Source: Lactobacillus corticis (GTDB taxonomy: Bacteria; Bacillota; Bacilli; Lactobacillales; Lactobacillaceae). From it: a stretch of 37,808 nucleotides of DNA. The DNA lies in assembly GCF_018327645.1 (NCBI RefSeq), contig NZ_BMAY01000016.1:1-37808 (forward strand). The letters run 5' to 3'. Of the stretch, positions 7,961 to 16,404 are shown one piece after another. The notes below the pieces were generated by a model. That model was not told where the DNA came from and made no database searches. It saw only the letters and a list, made by a program, of their open reading frames with translations. Every line of letters starts with the position of its first letter. The first letter of the stretch is position 1. A program made the position numbers and the translations under genes.

Positions 7961-9910
7961 CTAAACCAACTTGCCCTGTTCAATCAAGTCAGCTACTTCT
8001 GGTTGTACACGTTCATACTTCTTCAAAGTACCTTCGAAGTCGATAAAGTATAACTTGTACCAAACCAAGAAGGTGTAAATAGTCCAAATCTGTCTCCGAT
8101 GACTGCCGTCGCCCTGATAATTTTCATCCAACAGTCTAATGATCTTTTCTTGATCAAAAATATCATTTACAAAGTTTTCACTAAACAATTCCCGAACTTG
8201 CTTGTAAAAACGTGGTTCTTGCAACCATTGTTTGATTGGGGTTGGGAAGCCTAATTTTGGCCGCTTAGCCCATTCATCTGGTAAAACGCGCTCTGAAGCT
8301 TTACGCAAAGCATATTTGGTATCATGTTCATTTACCAAGTATTTGGTTGGAATTGAGTCGGCCAACTCCGCAATCTTGCGGTCCAAGTATGGTACTCGCA
8401 ATTCCAAAGAGTGCGCCATTGAAATCTTATCGGCCTTTTGTTCGATGTCATTTAACATGAAGTGGTGCAAATCAATGTATTGCATCTGCTTAACGTTATC
8501 AGCATCCTTAACTTTGGCAAAATCGGCCTGGTAATTACCATTTACCGTCAAATCATTCCGATATTTTGGCTGCAAAACCCCGTTAGCATCTTTGGCAGTG
8601 AAAATGGTCGGATAATCCATGTCATAAATAACTGACTGACCAACATAGAAATCAGCTGGATTGGCTAAATTCGTGTACATATGAACCCGGCCTGGGAAAT
8701 TAGGCATCTTTTTCAGCTTGCGCGCTAATTTCACTTGCTTAGCCTTGCTCATTTTCTTCAGCCGTGCAGTTATTTTCTTAATGGTGTTATTGTGCGTATG
8801 CATCCCGTAGTTGACATAGCCGGCAAAAAGCTCATCAGCCCCTTCACCTGAAAGGACCACCGTAACGTGCTTTCTCGCTAACTTGCAAAGGTACCAGAGA
8901 GGAATAATCGACGGGTTAGCGTCTGGTTCATCCATGTGGTATTGCATTTCCGGGAAGTCTTTCATGGCTTCATCGGCCTGAACCTTGCCACTGAAGAACT
9001 TCCAACCCTTGAGGTCAGCTAGGGCTTTAGCTTTAGATGCTTCATCATAAGTATTGTCATCAAAGCCAATTGAAAAGACGTTGTCTGGGTTTAAGATACT
9101 GGTAATGTAGCTAGAGTCAATCCCTTCTGACAGAAAGGCCCCTACAGGAACGTCAGCCACCCGATACAAGTCAACCGTTTCCTTCAAATCATCATCAATC
9201 TTCTTGATCGTTTCTTCAAAAGTAAGGTTGTTTTCTTTGTATTCGGCATCCCAGTATTGATGCATCCGCATGTCGCCAGCTTTATATTCAAACCAGTGGC
9301 CTGCTGGGAAACGATATACGCCCTTAAAGAAAGTCTCTGAAAGGTCATTATATTGGTTCATCAAGTACGGTTTAACAGCTTCCGTATTTAATTCTTTCTT
9401 GAAATTAGGGAATTGCAAGAAACTCTTCAGCTCTGAATCTACTAACAGATGACCATTTTCATTTGAATAGTAAAGCGGCTTAATTCCAAAGAAATCACGC
9501 GCACCAAAAAGGGTCTGCTTGTCATCATCCCAAATTAGGAAGGCAAACATTCCCCGAACCTTCTTCAATAGGCCATCCATACCCCATTCTTCATAGCCGT
9601 GGAGCAGTACTTCCGTATCAGCCTTAGTAGTGAAGGTATGTCCCGCCTTAATTAAATCATCTCGTAATGGTTGAAAATTATAAATTTCACCGTTAAAGAT
9701 AATTGCTTTGGAATTATCTTCATTGAAAATTGGCTGACTACCGCCCCGAAGGTCAATAATGGACAAGCGTCTAAAGCCTAGAGCAACCTTGTCATTAGTA
9801 TAAATCCCATCTGAATTGGGACCACGGTGACGGATCATTTCCATCATCTTACCGATGGTCGCTTGTTTGTCGTTGATCTCCGGGTCATAAAAAGCGACTA
9901 TTCCACACAT
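7961..9910 (-). CDS. asnB: Asparagine synthase (glutamine-hydrolysing), AsnH-like
   Basis: A 649-residue class II amidotransferase. It starts MCGIVAF, giving the Cys2 glutaminase nucleophile after Met removal, with RHRGP, NGEIYN and the GARDFFGIKPLYY segment of the glutaminase domain. The synthetase domain has a PP-loop at 261-267 reading SEGIDSS, where SGGVDSS is usual, then SGEGADELFAGY and the LRVPYLDR motif. It is co-transcribed with an ATP-grasp ligase resembling D-aspartate ligase, so it may amidate D-Asp in the cell-wall bridge (AsnH role) rather than make free asparagine; both readings are open. AAAGGATG precedes the start and a good promoter lies at 9958-9986. Confidence 0.9.
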   Translation of the reverse strand: MCGIVAFYDPEINDKQATIGKMMEMIRHRGPNSDGIYTNDKVALGFRRLSIIDLRGGSQPIFNEDNSKAIIFNGEIYNFQPLRDDLIKAGHTFTTKADTEVLLHGYEEWGMDGLLKKVRGMFAFLIWDDDKQTLFGARDFFGIKPLYYSNENGHLLVDSELKSFLQFPNFKKELNTEAVKPYLMNQYNDLSETFFKGVYRFPAGHWFEYKAGDMRMHQYWDAEYKENNLTFEETIKKIDDDLKETVDLYRVADVPVGAFLSEGIDSSYITSILNPDNVFSIGFDDNTYDEASKAKALADLKGWKFFSGKVQADEAMKDFPEMQYHMDEPDANPSIIPLWYLCKLARKHVTVVLSGEGADELFAGYVNYGMHTHNNTIKKITARLKKMSKAKQVKLARKLKKMPNFPGRVHMYTNLANPADFYVGQSVIYDMDYPTIFTAKDANGVLQPKYRNDLTVNGNYQADFAKVKDADNVKQMQYIDLHHFMLNDIEQKADKISMAHSLELRVPYLDRKIAELADSIPTKYLVNEHDTKYALRKASERVLPDEWAKRPKLGFPTPIKQWLQEPRFYKQVRELFSENFVNDIFDQEKIIRLLDENYQGDGSHRRQIWTIYTFLVWYKLYFIDFEGTLKKYERVQPEVADLIEQGKLV

Positions 9911-9957
9911 AAATTATCATCCTTTAAGTTTCTATCTTCTTATTTATTAACTGTTCC

Positions 9958-9986
9958 ATTATAAGGCTATCTAAAAGCAAGCACAA
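9958..9986 (-). promoter_or_regulatory. Promoter of the asnB operon
   Basis: TTGTGC (9981-9986) and a consensus TATAAT (9958-9963) on the minus strand, separated by exactly 17 bases and about 50 bases before the asnB start. Confidence 0.75.
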
Positions 9987-9992
9987 AATGTT

Positions 9993-11399
9993 TTACCTAT
10001 TCTTAAGCAAATATACCCTTCTAGGAGCAGCCGCACCGTAACCGAAGGCCTGGATTCGGTTGCGCTCTAAGTCAACATTTACGATGTAAGCCGCTGCTTC
10101 ATTTTCTTGGTCAATTTTTCGATCAAGCATCTTATTGAACTTAGTGGTAAGCGAGTGGTTGCGTCCCATTAAGGCAGAACAGTTGAAAAAGATATATTGA
10201 ATGCCGTTAATTCGAAATTGATCTTCCCGGTGGCGGTGACCACAGAAGTAGGCAATAATTTGCGAGTTCTTAATTTGGGTAAAGTCAAAATCATTCGTCA
10301 GCCCAAATTCTGCGGGAACGCCTTGACTGGAGTGCATGCGGCCGCGTTCACGCTGATTATAAGCGACCAACAATTCATGCAGCGACCGACCATTATACTT
10401 CAAGGCGTTGCTGCCCTTGCGATTAATCGGATTGCCGTGACTCATAAAGATGATCTGTTTACCGGACGATTTAGACAAAATCTCAATTATCTCTTCGATC
10501 TGATCTTCTCTCACGCCCAAGGTAAGTTTAGTATCGTAAACTTTTTGATTGCGATTATTGAGCAGATATGGAATATCGCTGGTATTGACACTAATGATGC
10601 GCAAATCATCAAAGTCAAAGTAGCAAACCCCATGCTGGCGCGAAATGTAATGAATGCGGGCTTGACTATACATTTCTGGCCACATGATATTTTCAAATTC
10701 ATGCTCTGGGAATGAAGGACTTAAATCATGGTGTTCATCAAACTTGTCATTTTCATCATGATTCCCCTTTACGATTACATAAGGTACTTTACTGCTCTTA
10801 AAGGCATCGCGTAACTTATGCAGCTCGCTTTCTCCCAACAAACCAGCATCTGAGCCATCGATCCAATCTCCCAAATGCGCCTTCAAATCAAGCACATCCA
10901 AGTCATCCAAGTAGGAAAATTCCCGCACATGCGTTAAGCCATTCCAACCATAAAAATCAATTGAATTTTTATCCTTAAAATGCGTGTCGGTGATAATGCC
11001 AATATTAATTGAATTTTTGCCATGCCGGGTGTGTTCCTTGACTCTTTGGGCAAATTGCTCAAAATCTTGCTCCACTTGGTAACGGCGACCGGTTTGTTTG
11101 TTTTTAAAAGCCCGAAAACGACCCAATTCCTTACTGAATTTGCGGACATATTCTGGTGCCAAGTTATCGGTACTTTCTGGGCTTAAGGCCTGACAAAGAT
11201 TGTCTTTTTCATCTTTATAAACGGTCAGCACAAATGAGCGCCCATCTGGTGTACCGTCACTGCTATCAACATGATATTCGCCAACTGTCGTGTATTGCTG
11301 CATCGGGTCCGTCATGACATTCCCCTTAGGAATTTGCTTGCGACGTTGTGCCCCAACCATCTTATCAACAATGCCACGGGTGTACTTAAAAATTCCCAT
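9993..11399 (-). CDS. Calcineurin-like metallophosphoesterase
   Basis: A 468-residue protein with the full set of calcineurin-type metal motifs: TDTHF (Dx H, near 136), LGDWIDG (GDxxD, near 177), GNHDE (near 212), SHG (near 318) and GHRHRE (near 388). The first 120 residues form a separate, unassigned domain. There is no signal peptide or membrane segment, so it is probably cytoplasmic. The substrate is unknown; the family includes phosphodiesterases, phosphoprotein phosphatases and nucleases. GAGGT lies before the ATG. It is preceded by a terminator and reads towards the asnB promoter without a clear terminator of its own, so some read-through into asnB is possible. Confidence 0.85.
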   Translation of the reverse strand: MGIFKYTRGIVDKMVGAQRRKQIPKGNVMTDPMQQYTTVGEYHVDSSDGTPDGRSFVLTVYKDEKDNLCQALSPESTDNLAPEYVRKFSKELGRFRAFKNKQTGRRYQVEQDFEQFAQRVKEHTRHGKNSINIGIITDTHFKDKNSIDFYGWNGLTHVREFSYLDDLDVLDLKAHLGDWIDGSDAGLLGESELHKLRDAFKSSKVPYVIVKGNHDENDKFDEHHDLSPSFPEHEFENIMWPEMYSQARIHYISRQHGVCYFDFDDLRIISVNTSDIPYLLNNRNQKVYDTKLTLGVREDQIEEIIEILSKSSGKQIIFMSHGNPINRKGSNALKYNGRSLHELLVAYNQRERGRMHSSQGVPAEFGLTNDFDFTQIKNSQIIAYFCGHRHREDQFRINGIQYIFFNCSALMGRNHSLTTKFNKMLDRKIDQENEAAAYIVNVDLERNRIQAFGYGAAAPRRVYLLKNR

Positions 11400-11419
11400 A
11401 ATTTTACCTCAAAGTACAG

Positions 11420-11447
11420 AAAAAAGCCGGCCTTACAACCGACTTTA
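11420..11447 (-). terminator. Terminator of the 161-residue gene
   Basis: AAAGTCGG pairs with CCGGCTTT (one wobble), followed on the minus strand by TTTTTT, starting just after the stop codon at 11449. Confidence 0.8.
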
Positions 11448-11448
11448 C

Positions 11449-11934
11449 TTAAGCATTATGAACCAAAGCATAGCTAGCCAAACCGAGTGAGAGCACTGCA
11501 TCTTTGGATAAAACACTCTTCAAATCAGTTGCATCAATTGCCTCAACTGCACCAATAACTTTGAGACTATAGCTAACTACATGGTAGTCAACTTCTTGAC
11601 TGTAAACGCCATCTTCATACGGATCTTCATGATTGTATGTCAGATGAATTTCATTTTGGTCAACGTAACCATCAACATGGTTGGTCAAAATTCGATCATG
11701 CAAATCTACCAACTTGCTGCTCATATCAAGCAGGGTCAGCTTATGATCGCTTTCAGTTTCATAATATTGTTCTTGGGTCATCTCAAAGTAATCCTTGATC
11801 GGCCGGTTAAGCACGCCAAGATGATCAATTACCTTGTAAACTGCTTCGGCATCAAAAGCTTGTTCGCCATTTAAAAATTTATCTTGTGAGAGGGCTAAGT
11901 CATCAGCCAACATCATGGTATTTAACGTCTCCAT
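11449..11934 (-). CDS. Hypothetical protein, acidic, unknown family
   Basis: A 161-residue soluble, acidic protein that I do not recognise. It has no signal peptide, membrane segment or catalytic motif I can name; residues are rich in Asp, Glu, Tyr and Leu with an aromatic-rich middle (YFEMTQEQYYE) and a hydrophobic C-terminus. The ATG at 11934 is chosen because a perfect AGGAGG lies 7 bases upstream; an in-frame ATG 30 bases further upstream has no such site. It has its own TATAAT (11963-11968), directly after the terminator of the phn operon, and its own terminator, so it looks like a stand-alone gene. Confidence 0.75.
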   Translation of the reverse strand: METLNTMMLADDLALSQDKFLNGEQAFDAEAVYKVIDHLGVLNRPIKDYFEMTQEQYYETESDHKLTLLDMSSKLVDLHDRILTNHVDGYVDQNEIHLTYNHEDPYEDGVYSQEVDYHVVSYSLKVIGAVEAIDATDLKSVLSKDAVLSLGLASYALVHNA

Positions 11935-11970
11935 GTCTTTCCTCCTGAAAAATTCATCTATCATTATAAC

Positions 11971-12014
11971 AAAAAGACCAGGCTTTGTGGCCTGATCTTG
12001 CTTGTTTTTCTACT
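11971..12014 (-). terminator. Terminator of the phn operon
   Basis: AAGATCAGGC and GCCTGGTCTT pair (one wobble) around CACAAA, with TTTTTG on the minus-strand side, just after the phnE2 stop codon. Confidence 0.85.
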
Positions 12015-12018
12015 AATA

Positions 12019-12825
12019 CTAAACCAACTTGGAACGAATCCAACCAGAAATCCAGTCAACAATCATGACTAAAATGATGATCCCTAACAAGATGATCCCT
12101 ACTCGGCTCCACATCCGGTAGTTTAAGGCAGTCATCAGTGGGTAACCAATACCACCAGCCCCTACCAAACCTAATACTGAAGCCGAACGCAAAGATACGT
12201 CAAACCGGTAGAGCGTATTAGAAATCAATGATGGCATCAAATTAGGCATCGTAGCAAACATCATAACATGCCACTTTGAACCACCCGAAGCAATCACCGC
12301 TTCATTGGCACCTTCGTCCAAGTTTTCAATTGATTCTGAGAAAAGCTTTGCCAGCATCCCTACTGAGTGAACGCCCAAGGCCAAAACCCCGGCAGCAGCA
12401 CCAGGACCAACCGCCTTGATGAACATTAAGGCCAAAACAATTTCAGGGAATGACCGAATAATGGCCAACACAATTTTGCCCAATCTCGAGGTGAACCAAT
12501 GTTTATACTTGGTGCGAGCTGCCCAAAAAGCAAACGGCAGAGAAATGATTGCGGAAATAAAAGTCCCTAAAAAGGCAATGCAAATTGTTTCCCACAAGGC
12601 TGAAAGCAAGTCTTCACCGTCACCAGTGTAGACATAACTCCAGTCTGGGTGCAGCAGGCCGTTGAAAATTGAGCCCACGATTTGCTTAGCAGATGGCTTG
12701 ATCCCGCCAAAATCCATGTCAGTAAAGGACCAGATAAGCAGGGCCAGGGAAATGATGACGATCAGCCAAGTTTTTATCCGTTTAGCCGTACTCTTAGGAG
12801 CAGGCGCTAATTGTTTATATTCCAT
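12019..12825 (-). CDS. phnE: Phosphonate-type ABC transporter permease (second PhnE)
   Basis: A 268-residue inner-membrane permease with about six hydrophobic segments, the first at 19-35. The ABC-interacting EAA loop is recognisable as ASGGSKWHVMMFATMPN followed by SVLGLVGAGGIG, typical of PhnE. It starts one base inside the stop codon of the other permease (TAATG arrangement), so the two are translationally coupled and probably form a heterodimer. Last gene of the importer operon. Confidence 0.92.
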   Translation of the reverse strand: MEYKQLAPAPKSTAKRIKTWLIVIISLALLIWSFTDMDFGGIKPSAKQIVGSIFNGLLHPDWSYVYTGDGEDLLSALWETICIAFLGTFISAIISLPFAFWAARTKYKHWFTSRLGKIVLAIIRSFPEIVLALMFIKAVGPGAAAGVLALGVHSVGMLAKLFSESIENLDEGANEAVIASGGSKWHVMMFATMPNLMPSLISNTLYRFDVSLRSASVLGLVGAGGIGYPLMTALNYRMWSRVGIILLGIIILVMIVDWISGWIRSKLV

Positions 12826-13634
12826 TATTTCATTAACGCCTCCCGCGCCTTAGATGAGATGTAGTCAATCAAAACCACGACAATTACGATAATGATAATA
12901 ATCGTACCGGTCCGTTCATATTGGAAGACATCCAAAGTTTGCTGCAGGTATAAACCAATACCACCAGCCCCAATATAACCAAGCACGGTTGAAGCCCGGA
13001 CATTAATTTCAAATGCATACAAGGTATATGAAATGAAATAAGTCATAACTTGCGGCAAAACAGCGTCAGTGATGATCTGCCATTTATTCGCACCAACTGC
13101 CGTCAAGGCCTCAATTGGTCCATTATCAATGGTTTCAATTGCTTCGTAAAACAGCTTAACCACAACCCCAAAGGTAAAGACTGATAAAGCCAAAACCCCG
13201 GCAAAAGTCCCAGTTCCGACAATTGCCACAAAAATTGCCCCTAACAAAAGGTCAGGAATCGTTCTGATGATATTCATGATAAAGCGAAAAACACCAGTAA
13301 CGACCTTATTCTTCACCACATTGCGGGCAATCAAGAGGGAATAGAAAAATGCTGCGAGCGACCCGAAAAAGGTCCCCAAAATAGCCATCTTGATTGTTTG
13401 CAGCACCAGCGGAATAACCGTCCCGGAATAGCTCCAATCCGGCTTAGCCATTTCCACAAAAATTTCCGTAAAGTTACTAAAATTTTGGAACAGCACCGGC
13501 AAACTGGTGTTGGTTTCTTGGGTTGAAACAAATAATCCGCCAATTAGGATAATTGCCCAAACCCAGTTCATCAGCTTAAATTTTTTCTTTGGTAAGCCTG
13601 GAACCACTGGGGCTTGCCCTGACTTATTAGTCAT
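12825..13634 (-). CDS. phnE: Phosphonate-type ABC transporter permease (first PhnE)
   Basis: A 269-residue permease with the EAA loop [16 protein letters not shown] and [12 protein letters not shown]. The ATG at 13634 overlaps the phnC stop codon by 8 bases and has AAGGAGG 7 bases upstream; an in-frame start 27 bases further up is inside phnC and lacks such a site. Its partner is the next permease gene. Two unequal permeases are common in PhnDCE-like systems of Firmicutes. Confidence 0.92.
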   Translation of the reverse strand: MTNKSGQAPVVPGLPKKKFKLMNWVWAIILIGGLFVSTQETNTSLPVLFQNFSNFTEIFVEMAKPDWSYSGTVIPLVLQTIKMAILGTFFGSLAAFFYSLLIARNVVKNKVVTGVFRFIMNIIRTIPDLLLGAIFVAIVGTGTFAGVLALSVFTFGVVVKLFYEAIETIDNGPIEALTAVGANKWQIITDAVLPQVMTYFISYTLYAFEINVRASTVLGYIGAGGIGLYLQQTLDVFQYERTGTIIIIIVIVVVLIDYISSKAREALMK

Positions 13635-14409
13635 CAGCTGCCTCCTTGCCATTGCCGCCATTGTAGATATTAGTGAAGACTGATTCCGGCGTTTCGCTCA
13701 TCTTGCCGTCATATACTACTTGACCGGCTCTAATCCCAATCACCCGTTGACCAAATTCCTTGGCCAGTTCAACTGAGTGCAAGTTAGCAATCACCGTCAT
13801 GCCATACTTTTCATTCAGCATCTTCAAGTCATTCATAATCCGCTTGGAAGTTTCTGGGTCAAGGGAAGCGGTTGGTTCGTCAGCTAAAATAATCTTCGGA
13901 TTTTGTTCCAAAACCCGGGCAATCGCAACTCGCTGTTGTTGTCCACCAGAAAGTTCATCTGCACGATTATAAACTTTTTCAGCCAAACCCACTTGTTGCA
14001 AAGCTTCATAAGCCTTTTGCTTGTCTTCCTTGCTGAACAAGTTGAAAGTTGTCTTCCAAGTTGGGTAATAAGCCACCCGTCCGACTAAAACATTGCGCAG
14101 AACGCTTGACCGCTTAACCAAGTTGAAACTTTGAAAAATCATCCCGATATCACGGCGAATTAAGCGTAATTCTTTGCCTTTGGCAGCGGTAATTGACTTG
14201 CCATCGATTAAAATTTCGCCTCCGCTGACATCTTGCAGCCGATTGATTGACCGCAGCAAAGTTGACTTGCCGGCACCAGATAGCCCTACGACCACCACAA
14301 ACTCTCCTTTGTTGATGGTGAGGTTAATATCTTTTAAACCGACCGTCCCATCGGGATAAACCTTGCTTACGTTCTTACATTCAATCATCGGCGTATTTGC
14401 GTTTGCCAT
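13627..14409 (-). CDS. phnC: Phosphonate-type ABC transporter ATP-binding protein
   Basis: A 260-residue ATPase with Walker [12 protein letters not shown] (near 43), Q-loop FQSFNLV, signature [13 protein letters not shown], Walker [12 protein letters not shown] and the switch His in NLHSVELA. The order fits PhnC, which energises uptake through the two PhnE permeases. It lies 28 bases downstream of phnD. Confidence 0.94.
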   Translation of the reverse strand: MANANTPMIECKNVSKVYPDGTVGLKDINLTINKGEFVVVVGLSGAGKSTLLRSINRLQDVSGGEILIDGKSITAAKGKELRLIRRDIGMIFQSFNLVKRSSVLRNVLVGRVAYYPTWKTTFNLFSKEDKQKAYEALQQVGLAEKVYNRADELSGGQQQRVAIARVLEQNPKIILADEPTASLDPETSKRIMNDLKMLNEKYGMTVIANLHSVELAKEFGQRVIGIRAGQVVYDGKMSETPESVFTNIYNGGNGKEAADD

Positions 14410-14437
14410 TATTTAAACTGACTCCTTAACCTAAATC

Positions 14438-15373
14438 CTAGTTCTTTGCTGAAGCTTCAGCGATCTTATCGTACTTACGAACGATGTTAAAGTCACTATC
14501 TTTGGCATAAGCATAGCCTTCGTGACTATATACGCTTTCAATAACTTTCTTACCAGCCTTAGATTTACCAACTGCGATAAAGGCCTTAGCTAACTTCTTC
14601 CGGAATTTTGGCGACATATCTGAACGAACAGAAATCGTGTCGTTTGGAATAGCCTTGGTGAAGTAGATTGGCACTACTTGCGACATAATCTTTGGGTTGT
14701 CGGCCTTAACCGTGTTACGCGCATCTTCAAAAACAAAGGCCGCATCAGTATCGCCATTCAACACATTTAAGACTGCTTGGTCGTGACCAGTAACAGTTAC
14801 CAGCTTACAGTCCTTAACAACGTCCAAGCCCTTTTGCTTCAATTCAGCAACTGGGAAAATGTAGCCAGCTGAAGAAGTTGAGTTTTGAACGGAAATGCTC
14901 TTACCCTTCAAATCCTTCCAAGACTTGATCTTTGAACCCTTCTTAACCAAAATTTCTGACCGGTATGACTTAACCAGTTGGCTAGTTGCCTTGCCGCCAG
15001 GTTGCTTGACGCCGTACCGTTCAGCTTGTAAGAGCAAGTCAGCAGCCTTTTGCTTGTGGGCTAAAACATAACCATCAGGTGGCAGGAAACCAACATCAAC
15101 CTTCTTAGACTTCATAGCTTCAACCACCGTGTTGTAGTTAGTTGACATGCTAATCTTAACTGGAATCCCTAAACGCTTGGAAAGCATCTTTTCAAGTGGC
15201 TTAGCCTTGCTTTCCAATTTGGTAGCTGCTTGGCTAGGAACAAATTGTACCGTCAAAGTCTTGGGCGTGTAGTTCTTAGCAGTACTGCTGCTCTTGCCAT
15301 TTGAACAAGCAGCCAGGGTTAAGGCAGCAACAGCACCAACTGCTACTGCTAAGGCCTTTTTAAATTTTTTCAT
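14438..15373 (-). CDS. phnD: Phosphonate-type ABC transporter substrate-binding lipoprotein
   Basis: A 311-residue PhnD-like binding protein, first of the operon. The start at 15373 has AGGAGG close upstream; it gives a classic lipoprotein signal, MKKFKK, a hydrophobic core and the lipobox LAAC with Cys23. In-frame codons upstream extend to 15433 but destroy the signal-peptide logic and are not used. The mature part has PhnD features such as SMSTNYNTVVEAMKSKKVDVGFLPP and KSWKDLKGKSISVQNS. No phosphonate catabolism genes are in this window, so the ligand could be a phosphonate, phosphite or another small molecule. Expression probably depends on the leader and terminator at 15451-15635. Confidence 0.93.
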   Translation of the reverse strand: MKKFKKALAVAVGAVAALTLAACSNGKSSSTAKNYTPKTLTVQFVPSQAATKLESKAKPLEKMLSKRLGIPVKISMSTNYNTVVEAMKSKKVDVGFLPPDGYVLAHKQKAADLLLQAERYGVKQPGGKATSQLVKSYRSEILVKKGSKIKSWKDLKGKSISVQNSTSSAGYIFPVAELKQKGLDVVKDCKLVTVTGHDQAVLNVLNGDTDAAFVFEDARNTVKADNPKIMSQVVPIYFTKAIPNDTISVRSDMSPKFRKKLAKAFIAVGKSKAGKKVIESVYSHEGYAYAKDSDFNIVRKYDKIAEASAKN

Positions 15374-15450
15374 CTTGGTCCTCCTAGACACAAAATAATA
15401 CAAAATACTAAATAATAGAAAAAATACACACATGGTCCTAGCCAGGCATT

Positions 15451-15495
15451 AAAAAAGACTCAATCAGCAGCCCACAAAAACTGCGAATGAGTCTT
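15451..15495 (-). terminator. Intrinsic terminator inside the phnD leader (attenuator)
   Basis: On the minus strand AAGACTCA and TGAGTCTT form the outer stem, with an inner GCAG/CTGC stem, followed by a six-T run. It lies upstream of phnD, not after a conventional gene, and starts 4 bases after the stop codon of a 30-codon leader ORF. This is the arrangement of a transcription attenuator. Confidence 0.8.
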
Positions 15496-15498
15496 AAA

Positions 15499-15591
15499 CT
15501 AAATTCTAACTAAAACACAAACAAGGACATCGTTTCTCCGACGAGAAATTGATGCCACAGAACCAACTACCTTTACGACCTGACCCTGCAT
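15499..15591 (-). CDS. Putative 30-residue leader peptide of the phnDCE operon
   Basis: A short ORF with a strong ribosome-binding site (GGGAGG, 7 bases before the ATG), starting MQGQVVKVVG, containing the basic cluster SRRRN and ending VLVCVLVRI. It lies between an extended -10 promoter and the terminator at 15451-15495. A small hairpin (TTTCTC/GAGAAA) sits over the Arg codons, and GACATCG just upstream of the ribosome-binding site can pair with CGATGTC after that hairpin. A ribosome paused at the end of this ORF would cover the 5' arm of the terminator and allow read-through into phnD. I do not recognise the peptide, so leader function is inference. Confidence 0.6.
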   Translation of the reverse strand: MQGQVVKVVGSVASISRRRNDVLVCVLVRI

Positions 15592-15626
15592 TTCAATTCC
15601 TCCCTTCGATGTCTTCTGCTAGAAAG

Positions 15627-15635
15627 ATAATACCA
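15627..15635 (-). promoter_or_regulatory. Extended -10 promoter of the phnD leader
   Basis: The minus strand reads TGGTATTAT, an extended -10. The -35 region is weak. Transcription would start near 15620, giving a leader of about 245 bases before phnD. Confidence 0.6.
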
Positions 15636-15696
15636 GAAAACAATTAGCTTTTAAAGAGTTTTATGCGTAAAAACCGAATATTTTTATCAATATAAA

Positions 15697-15726
15697 ATGG
15701 GTCTACCCCAATATTGGGTAGATCCA
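15697..15726 (-). terminator. Terminator of the universal stress protein gene
   Basis: Arms ATGGATCTACCC / GGGTAGACCCAT pair with one wobble around AATATT, followed by TTTTAT on the minus strand. It separates usp from the phnD leader promoter. Confidence 0.85.
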
Positions 15727-15761
15727 TCTTTCAAAAATTAATTATTCGTTTCTATTGTTCG

Positions 15762-16256
15762 TTATTTGTTCTTTTTGTGAAACTTTACTGGTTCATTTTC
15801 GAGATTAGTCCGAACAATCAAAACATCAGCCAAGGCATGCTGGTTAACATATGACGTTACTGATCCCATCAACATGCGTTCAACCGCATTCAAACCAGTT
15901 GCTCCCATGACGATCAAGTTATTCTTATGGTCTTTAATAAAGTCATAGGAAATAATCCGCTTAGGGCTACCATAACGAATGTGGTAGTCAACATCTTCCA
16001 AATTAAAGTTGTCTTTAGCCCGCCGCTTCAAAGTCTTCAAGTATTCTTCGGCATCTTGTGTCATTTGGTAGATGGCATCGCCGGAGATTAAAGTATCTTG
16101 CATTTCGCCCATAAATTGTCGCGTATCGATAATATTTAACACATCGACATGAGCACCTTCATCGACTGCCATTGAGCAGGCCTTATCATATGCCAATTCA
16201 GCGGCTTCTGAACCGTCAACTGGAACCAAAATAATGTCTTTTTTGTCTGCCATCAT
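15762..16256 (-). CDS. Universal stress protein UspA family
   Basis: A 164-residue cytoplasmic single-domain Usp. The N-terminus ILVPVDGSEAAELA and the C-terminal nucleotide motif VMGATGLNAVERMLMGSVTSYV (G-x2-G-x9-GS) mark the ATP-binding subclass. The ATG at 16256 is preferred to a GTG six bases upstream because GGAAG is then 7 bases away. It is monocistronic. An imperfect dyad GGAACG-ATAG-CGTTTCC (16289-16305) lies in its leader and could be an operator or a small RNA hairpin. Confidence 0.92.
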   Translation of the reverse strand: MMADKKDIILVPVDGSEAAELAYDKACSMAVDEGAHVDVLNIIDTRQFMGEMQDTLISGDAIYQMTQDAEEYLKTLKRRAKDNFNLEDVDYHIRYGSPKRIISYDFIKDHKNNLIVMGATGLNAVERMLMGSVTSYVNQHALADVLIVRTNLENEPVKFHKKNK

Positions 16257-16342
16257 GCTCACTCTTCCTTATCTAAATTCATTTCGTAGGAACGATAGCG
16301 TTTCCCTTATACTTCCATTTTAGCATAAGTCAGACCACTTAT

Positions 16343-16371
16343 TTGTTTCGCCTTTTAAATCCTGTTAAAAT
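16343..16371 (+). promoter_or_regulatory. Promoter of the tyrosine-phosphatase-like gene
   Basis: TTGTTT and TAAAAT separated by 17 bases, 34 bases before the proposed start. Confidence 0.6.
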
Positions 16372-16404
16372 ATGCTTTACGCAAAAATGAAAGGCGAAAC
16401 TAAC

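Noticed and set aside
10197-10715. 172-codon open frame antisense to the metallophosphoesterase gene
   Set aside because: It lies opposite a gene with a full set of catalytic motifs, has no convincing ribosome-binding site or recognisable domain, and reads as an antisense shadow.
15374-15433. In-frame upstream extension of phnD by 20 residues
   Set aside because: The ATG at 15433 has no well-placed ribosome-binding site and would put a hydrophobic stretch before an already complete lipoprotein signal; AGGAGG points to 15373.
15451-15620. T-box or known riboswitch in the phnD leader
   Set aside because: No T-box sequence (AGGGTGGnACCGCG) is present, and I see no match to riboswitch cores I remember; a leader-peptide attenuator explains the elements better.
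16289-16305. Dyad in the usp leader as a definite operator
   Set aside because: Arms are six to seven bases with a bulge and no second copy is visible; recorded only as a possibility under the usp gene.
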